Assembly (NCBI GenBank): GCA_042408595.1
Contig: JBHOQX010000059.1
Coordinates: 1-10,311 of the forward strand
Direction: 5' to 3'
Source: JBHOQX01 sp042408595
Lineage (GTDB): Bacteria > Chloroflexota > Chloroflexia > Chloroflexales > Roseiflexaceae
Length of the DNA stretch: 10,311 bases
Both the position numbers and the translations under genes were made by a program. Positions 6,120 to 10,311 of this stretch are shown here, in pieces. Below the pieces are notes generated by a model. That model saw nothing but the letters and a program-made list of their open reading frames with translations, ran no database searches and had not been told where the DNA came from. Each line of letters opens with the position of its first letter. The first letter of the stretch is position 1.

Positions 6120-6747
6120 ATGGATGCATACCAGAAACTAGTTGCAGCTATTCTTCTCCTTGGTCTTCTCGTTTCATGTGGTCGCATAACCGCATCTGGC
6201 ATTAACCCAGCGAACCCAACACACGAGGTATCACCCACTTCAATCCGTACCATCGCAACCTCTTCCGCCATTCCTTCAACGTCGCTATTGGCGTCAGTCA
6301 GCGCAACTCCTACTGTGACTGTACGCCGGACGTTGGGAATTGAACTCGGCATGATCGCACTTCGCTCATCGGGAACGGATGTTCTGAACGTTGCAGGTGA
6401 GCCAATTTCGCGTACTGTTACACACAGTGTGGGAACTCCTGAATGGCACTTTAAACAGGGAATAATCGTAAATCTTTGGTCGCTGTCGGATGATTCTGTG
6501 GTGAGAATGATTACGGTGATCCATCCGTTCAATAAGTACAGCCGAAGGTTTCAAGCCAGGCGACACGAAAGACGCCTTTAATAAAACTTATAGAGACTTT
6601 TTTATATCATAGCCTTCAACTAACCAAGCTGAGATTGACGATAAACGAGGAGCACGATTAAATGTAGAGTTTGGTTCTGATGGGAAGGCGACACGGCTAT
6701 GGATCGAGGACACAAAATGCCCTTCAGGTGTATCCTGGTGTTCATGA
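6120..6747 (+). pseudogene. Decayed small lipoprotein gene (frameshift near 6540 and stop at 6610)
   Basis: The ATG at 6120 starts a lipoprotein signal peptide, MDAYQKLVAAILLLGLLVSCG, with a lipobox LVSC that would be lipidated at the cysteine (residue 20). A serine/threonine/proline-rich linker (about 24-70) follows, then a globular part (GIELGMIALRSSGTDVLNVAGEP and onward). After HPFNKY the frame turns to basic noise and stops at 6581. The frame one base later, from 6541, continues protein-like sequence, AEGFKPGDTKDAFNKTYRDFF, reaches an in-frame TAG at 6610, then continues as RLNVEFGSDGKATRLWIEDT to a TGA at 6745-6747. The most economical reading is one ancestral lipoprotein of about 208 residues broken by a frameshift and a nonsense mutation. 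The family is not recognised. It lies downstream of the helicase on the same strand, with clearly lower GC than its neighbours. A truncated product of 153 residues could still be made. Confidence 0.6.
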
Positions 6748-7014
6748 CACATTCTAATCAATATTGATCGTATGTCTTACCCGATTTGGTAGTATAAAAA
6801 CGGATACCATATGAGTTTTTTAACACCTATCATAGAAACATATCTAGCAATGATACTTGACATTTCTGGTCTTGATAAGCTGATAAACAATCAGCAGTTT
6901 GCGCTTACGCTGATTCAACAGCGCTCGCTGCCGAACTGGAGTATTTCAAGTATTGCCCGTAGAATACCGTGGGTTGAAGTTACAATTTTTCATCTTTTGA
7001 CCTCCAACTCTGGG
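6748..7014. other. AT-rich stretch with no supported gene
   Basis: Between the decayed lipoprotein gene and the panC stop codon the sequence is AT-rich (20 G/C in 60 bases at 6841-6900 by hand count). An open plus-strand frame from 6811 overlaps panC by 60 bases and has no recognisable domain or ribosome-binding site. No minus-strand frame is convincing. No clear terminator hairpin was found for the converging genes. Confidence 0.5.
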
Positions 7015-7848
7015 TCACTCCACCAACACATTATCAATCAACCGCACGCTCCCCAGCCGCGCGGCGAGCGATAGCAGCGCGCCCCGCTCCCCGACCGTCT
7101 CCAGCTCCTCCAGCGTCAGCGGGTCGGCGGCGCTGACGTACTCCGGCCGCACCAGCGGCTCCTCGGCGAGGACGGCGCGCATCGCCCGGCGCAGCGCCTC
7201 GGCGTCGCGCTCGCCAGCCTCGTAGCGGCGGGCCGCTGCCGTCAGCGCGCGGAACAGCACCGGCGCGGCGGCGCGCTGCTCGGGCGTCAGGTAGGTGTTG
7301 CGGCTGCTCATCGCCAGGCCGTCCGCCTCGCGCACCGTCGGCGCGACGACGATCTCGACCGGCAGATTCAGGTCGCGCGCCATCTGCCGCACGACGACGC
7401 ACTGCTGCGCGTCCTTCTGTCCAAAATACGCCCGCGTCGGCTGGACGATGTTCAGCAGCTTGCAGACGACCGTGGCGACGCCGGCGAAGTGCCCGGGCCG
7501 GGCCGCGCCCTCCAGCCGGTCGTCCGCCCCGCCGACGCGTACCTCGGTCGCAAACCCCGGCGGATACATCTCGGCCACCTCCGGCACGAAGACCAGCGCG
7601 ACTCCTTCGGCCTCCAGCAGCCGCAGGTCGCGCGGAAGGTCGCGCGGGTAGCGGTTGTAGTCCTCGTGCGGCGCGAACTGGGTCGGATTGACGAAGATGC
7701 TGACCGCCACCGCGCCGCACTCGTCGCGGGCGCGGCGCACCAGGCTCAGGTGGCCTTCATGCAGGTAGCCCATCGTCGGCACGAAGCCGAGCGTGCCGTA
7801 TTCCGCCCGCGCCCGGCGGAAGGAGTCGATTGTGGGGATGACGTGCAT
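7015..7848 (-). CDS. panC: Pantothenate synthetase (pantoate--beta-alanine ligase)
   Basis: This 277-residue cytoplasmic enzyme joins pantoate and beta-alanine using ATP, via a pantoyl-adenylate intermediate, to make pantothenate (vitamin B5), the coenzyme A precursor. It belongs to the cytidylyltransferase-like superfamily. Visible motifs are FVPTMGYLHEGHLSL at 22-36 with the HxGH nucleotide-binding motif at 30-33, SIFVNPTQF at 50-58, the GQKD motif at 143-146, and the MSSRN loop at 180-184 that corresponds to KMSKS. The length is typical of bacterial PanC. The ATG at 7846-7848 gives the usual MxVIxTI start; no good Shine-Dalgarno sequence precedes it. panB lies upstream on the same strand, 128 bases away, with repeat E6 in the gap, so the two probably form a panBC operon read from the panB promoter. 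Base composition changes sharply at its 3' end. Confidence 0.97.
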   Translation of the reverse strand: MHVIPTIDSFRRARAEYGTLGFVPTMGYLHEGHLSLVRRARDECGAVAVSIFVNPTQFAPHEDYNRYPRDLPRDLRLLEAEGVALVFVPEVAEMYPPGFATEVRVGGADDRLEGAARPGHFAGVATVVCKLLNIVQPTRAYFGQKDAQQCVVVRQMARDLNLPVEIVVAPTVREADGLAMSSRNTYLTPEQRAAAPVLFRALTAAARRYEAGERDAEALRRAMRAVLAEEPLVRPEYVSAADPLTLEELETVGERGALLSLAARLGSVRLIDNVLVE

Positions 7849-7870
7849 CTCGGTGTAGTGCGTGATCTTC

Positions 7871-7994
7871 GACGAAGGACGAAGGGCGATGGACAGTGGA
7901 CGATGGGCGACAGTTAGCCACGCTGTGGTGAACGCGTACTCGTGCAGGAAAGCTCACGTTCGTCGTTCGTCCTCCGTCATCCTGTCATCCTGTC
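7871..7994. repeat. Heptamer-armed palindromic repeat, copy E6 (between panB and panC)
   Basis: The left arm is six 7-mers, GACGAAG GACGAAG GGCGATG GACAGTG GACGATG GGCGACA, at 7871-7912. The right arm is GTTCGTC GTTCGTC CTCCGTC at 7958-7978, followed by two 8-mers ATCCTGTC at 7979-7994. The core is 45 bases (7913-7957). Read on the minus strand, the core matches E1: GACGAACGTGAGCTTTCCTG aligns with GACGAAAGTAAGCTTTTCT, followed by an exact 15-base match, TGAACGCGTACTCGT on the plus strand at 7929-7943. The last five codons and the stop codon of panB fall within the two 8-mers, so the element supplies the gene's 3' end. Confidence 0.8.
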
Positions 7995-8822
7995 AACCTC
8001 CGCCAGCGCCTCCGCCAGCGCGGCTTCGTCCATGGTCGCGCTATGTTCGGCGGTCGGAAAGGCCCCGGCGCGGACGTCCGCCGCGTAGCTCGCCAGCGCC
8101 GCACCGATTGTCTCGGCCAGGGTGGCGTAACGCCGGGCGTGGCGCGGCTCGAAGTCGGTGTACAGCCCGAGCATGTCGTGCCAGACCTGCACCTGCCCAT
8201 CGCACGCCGGCCCCGCGCCGATGCCGATCGTCGGGATGCGCAGCCGGCGGGTGATCTCGCGCGCCAGCGGCGCGGGCACCAGCTCCAGCACCAGCGCGAA
8301 CGCCCCGGCCTCCTGGAGCGCCAGCGCGTCCGACAGCATCCGGCGGGCATCCTCGGCGCGGCGGCCCTGCACCCGCCGCCCGATCTGGTGCTCCGACTGC
8401 GGCGTGTAGCCGATGTGCGCCATCACCGGGATGCCGAGCTCCACCAGCCGGCGCACCACCGGCACGACCGGCGCGCCCCCTTCCAGCTTGACCGCCTGCG
8501 CGCCGCCTTCCTGCATCAGCCGGGCGGCGGTCGCCACTCCCTGCTCGACGGTGGTGTAGGTCAGAAACGGCATGTCGCCGATCACCAGCGCCCGCTGGCT
8601 GCCGCGCACAACGGCCTTGAGGTGGTGCAAAATATCGTCGAGGGTCACGGGCACGGTCGAGCCATAGCCAAGCACGACCATGCCGAGCGAGTCGCCGGTG
8701 AGAATCAGCGGGATACCGGCGCGATCAACGATCTGCGCCGAGGTGTAGTCATAGGCGGTCACCATTGGGATGCGCTCGCCGCGCGTTTTCATCTTCTGAA
8801 TGTCGAGGATCGTCGTCCGCAT
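7977..8822 (-). CDS. panB: 3-methyl-2-oxobutanoate hydroxymethyltransferase (ketopantoate hydroxymethyltransferase)
   Basis: This enzyme of 281 residues is a cytoplasmic TIM-barrel protein that transfers a one-carbon unit from 5,10-methylenetetrahydrofolate to 2-oxoisovalerate, forming ketopantoate, the first committed step of pantothenate synthesis. The motifs are VTAYDYTSAQ at 21-30, LTGDSLGMVVLGY with metal-binding D44, GDMPF with D83, VKLEGG with K112 and E114, MAHIGYTPQ at 134-142, the catalytic-loop LELVP with E180, and GIGAGPACDGQVQVWHDMLG at 200-219. The ATG at 8820-8822 was chosen because it follows AGAGGA (8828-8833) at a good spacing of five bases and starts the family-typical TTILDIQKMK; a longer open frame to 8891 adds 23 unlike residues. 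The C-terminal residues DRMTG and the stop are read from repeat E6. panC follows in the same direction, while the M20 peptidase gene is divergent, 101 bases away between start codons. Confidence 0.97.
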   Translation of the reverse strand: MRTTILDIQKMKTRGERIPMVTAYDYTSAQIVDRAGIPLILTGDSLGMVVLGYGSTVPVTLDDILHHLKAVVRGSQRALVIGDMPFLTYTTVEQGVATAARLMQEGGAQAVKLEGGAPVVPVVRRLVELGIPVMAHIGYTPQSEHQIGRRVQGRRAEDARRMLSDALALQEAGAFALVLELVPAPLAREITRRLRIPTIGIGAGPACDGQVQVWHDMLGLYTDFEPRHARRYATLAETIGAALASYAADVRAGAFPTAEHSATMDEAALAEALAEVDRMTG

Positions 8823-8881
8823 GGCCGTCCTCTGTTGGCTTCGCTGCCATATCGGTTTGCAATTGCACTTCGCGTGGCATA

Positions 8882-8887
8882 ATTGTA
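8882..8887 (-). promoter_or_regulatory. Candidate extended -10 element of the panBC promoter
   Basis: On the minus strand TACAAT is preceded by TGC, exactly the same nine bases, TGCTACAAT, as in the helicase promoter. No good -35 is present at 17 bases (CTGATG), which fits extended -10 recognition. Transcription would start near 8875, giving a leader of about 50 bases with the AGAGGA ribosome-binding site. Confidence 0.45.
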
Positions 8888-8923
8888 GCATACACTCTTC
8901 GGATCATCAGACGGACGCCGGCC

Positions 8924-10174
8924 ATGGCTCACGAAGACCGTGTCACGAACCGCGCGCTGGCGCAGCTCGACGCCGAAAGGATGCTCGCCTTCCTCCAGGC
9001 GCTCGTTCGGACGCCGAGTGTCTACCTGGCCGGCGTGCCCGGCGCAAACGAGGAGGCCGCCGCCCGACTGGTCTACGAGCGACTGCGCGCCTGGGGGCTC
9101 GTGCCACGCTGGGAAGAGGTCGCCCCCGGCAGGCCGAACGTTGTCGCCGACCTCCCCGGCAGCCTGGGCGAGGGGCCACTGCTGCTGTTCGAGGGTCACA
9201 CGGATGTCGTCACCCCCGGCGATCCGGCGGCGTGGACGCGCGAGCCGTTCGGCGGCGAGATCGTCGATGGCAGGATGTACGGGCGCGGCACGGCGGATAT
9301 GAAGGCCGGCCTTGCGGCGATGCTCTTCGCCACGCGGGCGCTCCAGCTCGCCGGCGCACCGTTCGCCGGGCGCATCCGCTTGCTGGTCCCGGTGGACGAA
9401 GAGGGCCTGATGCGCGGCGTCAAGGCGCTGGTCGCCGGCGGCCACGCGGCGGGCGCGGCCGGCGCGATCATCTGCGAGCCGGAGGGCGGCGAGCTGTGCA
9501 TCGCCCAGAAAGGCGCGCTGCGGCTCCGGCTGCTGGCCCGTGGGCGGGCGGCCCACGGCGCGATGCCGGAGGAGGGCGTGAACGCCCTGGCGGGGATGGT
9601 GCGGGCGCTGTCCGGCCTCGCCGCGTTGGAGCGCGAGCTCCAGGCGGCGTACGGCGCGCACCCGCTGCTCGGCCGACCATACCTCAGCCCGACCGCAGCG
9701 CGTGCGCCGCTCGACGGCGACGCCAGCCAGATGAACGTGCTGCCGGACGTCTGCGACGCCTTTCTCGACATCCGCACGGTGCCGGCGCTCGAGCATGGCG
9801 CGCTGCTCGCCCGCATCCGCCGGCGGCTGGACGAGACAACCGCAGCCGCGCCGGGGCTTCGCATCGAGCTGGAGGTGCTCGACGACCGGCCCGCGACCGA
9901 GACGCCCGTCGATCACCCGCTCGTGGCGGCGGTCGCCGCGGCGCACACGGCGGTCTACGGGGCGCCGCCGGCGCTGGGCGGGGTGCCCGGCTCCACCGAC
10001 GGGACGATCCTGGCGCGCGATGCCGGCGTGCCGGTGGTGGTCTACGGCCCCGGCGACAAGCGCATCCCGCACCAGCCGGATGAGTTCGTGGAGCTGGCCG
10101 ACGTGATCGGCGCGGCGCGGGTGTACGTCGTGGCAGCGCTGCGGTTTTTCGGCGCCGAGCGCGTGGAGGGCTAA
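8924..10174 (+). CDS. M20-family metallopeptidase (ArgE/DapE/CPG2-like deacylase)
   Basis: This 416-residue protein is a zinc-dependent amidohydrolase or peptidase of the M20 group, which includes succinyl-diaminopimelate desuccinylase, acetylornithine deacetylase and carboxypeptidase G2. Metal-ligand motifs are in the expected order: FEGHTDVV with H92 and D94, the bridging aspartate D125 in GRGTADMKAGL, the glutamate pair E159-E160 in VPVDEEG (catalytic base and metal ligand), E185 in ICEPEGGE, and H383 in IPHQPDE near the C-terminus. A dimerisation (lid) domain lies between, about 195-310, with RAAHGAMPEEGVNA and the conserved histidine at 211. The substrate cannot be deduced; DapE/ArgE annotation would be over-precise. 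The ATG at 8924 was preferred to upstream starts because those would lie inside panB on the other strand. The ribosome-binding site is weak. Overlapping divergent promoters with panB are likely, and TTGCAC-17-TAGCAT (8863-8891) is a weak plus-strand candidate. A mobile element begins at its stop codon. Confidence 0.93.
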   Translation: MAHEDRVTNRALAQLDAERMLAFLQALVRTPSVYLAGVPGANEEAAARLVYERLRAWGLVPRWEEVAPGRPNVVADLPGSLGEGPLLLFEGHTDVVTPGDPAAWTREPFGGEIVDGRMYGRGTADMKAGLAAMLFATRALQLAGAPFAGRIRLLVPVDEEGLMRGVKALVAGGHAAGAAGAIICEPEGGELCIAQKGALRLRLLARGRAAHGAMPEEGVNALAGMVRALSGLAALERELQAAYGAHPLLGRPYLSPTAARAPLDGDASQMNVLPDVCDAFLDIRTVPALEHGALLARIRRRLDETTAAAPGLRIELEVLDDRPATETPVDHPLVAAVAAAHTAVYGAPPALGGVPGSTDGTILARDAGVPVVVYGPGDKRIPHQPDEFVELADVIGAARVYVVAALRFFGAERVEG

Positions 10175-10311
10175 GAAACTATCTCAAAACGTTGGGGTAT
10201 ATGGTACCATCCCGTGCAGCAGAAATGAGGAAGGAGCGCACGCACTGCCACGTACCCGAAAGCAACCAAAGGAACTGCCCACCATCTGGCGCGTGCCAGA
10301 TGATCTGTGGG
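10175..10311 (+). mobile_element. Putative insertion-sequence left end (continues beyond the window)
   Basis: Immediately after the TAA of the M20 gene comes GAAACTATCTCAAAACGTTG, which resembles the ACTxTCTCAAAA-type terminal inverted repeats of IS4/IS5-like elements. A perfect 10-base palindrome, ATGGTACCAT, follows at 10201-10210, then a strong Shine-Dalgarno-like AGGAAGGAG and a transposase-like reading frame. The right end is outside the window, so the inverted repeat and target-site duplication cannot be checked. Confidence 0.45.
10245..10311 (+). CDS. Transposase, IS5-like, N-terminal fragment (partial at right edge)
   Basis: The frame reads LPRTRKQPKELPTIWRVPDD then LW at the window end. 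A short basic leader followed by a W-x-VPDxLW segment is typical of the start of IS5-family (DUF4096-type) transposases, where it usually continues as ERIEPLLP. No ATG, GTG or TTG occurs in this frame nearby. A CTG at 10245, eight bases after AGGAAGGAG, is the best start candidate. An ATG at 10225 opens a different frame without similarity to known proteins. Only 22 codons are visible, so the family is tentative. Confidence 0.45.
   Translation, partial: MPRTRKQPKELPTIWRVPDDLW

Noticed and set aside
6811..7074. Plus-strand open frame of 87 codons
   Set aside because: There is no ribosome-binding site or domain, and its last 20 codons are antisense to panC with panC-type composition.
7871..7994. 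CRISPR array
   Set aside because: The units are 7 bases long, tandem without spacers, and inverted across a core; no cas gene is near.
8823..8891. Longer panB start giving 23 extra residues
   Set aside because: The extra residues are not PanB-like, the region holds the promoter, and AGAGGA is well placed before the ATG at 8822.
8765..8923. Longer start of the M20 peptidase
   Set aside because: It overlaps the panB coding sequence and divergent promoters; MAHEDRVTNRAL at 8924 is a normal beginning.

Overview
The window is a high-GC bacterial chromosome segment carrying about six ordinary genes. It is interrupted by a short AT-rich island and by six copies of an unusual heptanucleotide-armed repeat. 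The genus cannot be read from the sequence. The heptanucleotide GACGAAG/CTTCGTC arrays, the ABC-2 permease fused to a SpoIIM-like domain, and promoter-proximal start codons fit filamentous Chloroflexota (Roseiflexus/Kouleothrix-like) best from memory, but this is an inference.

Layout, left to right. Positions 1-437 (minus) hold the C-terminal part of an AadA-like aminoglycoside adenylyltransferase that has lost its N-terminal catalytic domain. Positions 470-3076 (minus) hold a two-gene ABC-2 type exporter: the ATPase (2159-3076) upstream and the permease (470-1918) downstream, with repeat copy E1 between them. Divergent from it on the plus strand is a 922-residue MrfA/YprA-type DNA-repair helicase (3293-6061) with a C-terminal cysteine cluster (DUF1998/MZB). 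Three repeat copies (E3, E4, E5) are translated inside this helicase. Positions 6062-7014 are AT-rich and hold a decayed lipoprotein gene and nothing else that can be supported. Positions 7015-8822 (minus) hold panB then panC, two steps of pantothenate synthesis, again separated by a repeat copy (E6). Divergent from panB is an M20-family metallopeptidase (8924-10174). Immediately after its stop codon, what looks like the left end of an insertion sequence begins and runs off the window.

The main discovery is the repeat family. Each copy has a left arm of tandem 7-mers close to GACGAAG, a core of about 34-150 bases, and a right arm made of the same 7-mers in inverted orientation (CTTCGTC). Copies sit between genes of operons (E1, E6), in a divergent promoter region (E2), and in frame inside a helicase gene (E3, E4, E5). 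Two copies share a homologous core with a 15-base exact match, so this is a dispersed element family and not just simple-sequence drift. The 7-mer array has no stop codon in any of six frames, which would let it sit inside reading frames. This resembles the in-frame Rickettsia palindromic elements and the heptanucleotide STRR repeats of filamentous cyanobacteria, but I recognise no published name for it.

The genes themselves are housekeeping (coenzyme A precursor synthesis, peptidase, repair helicase, exporter). No defence system, prophage, CRISPR array, rRNA or tRNA is visible.
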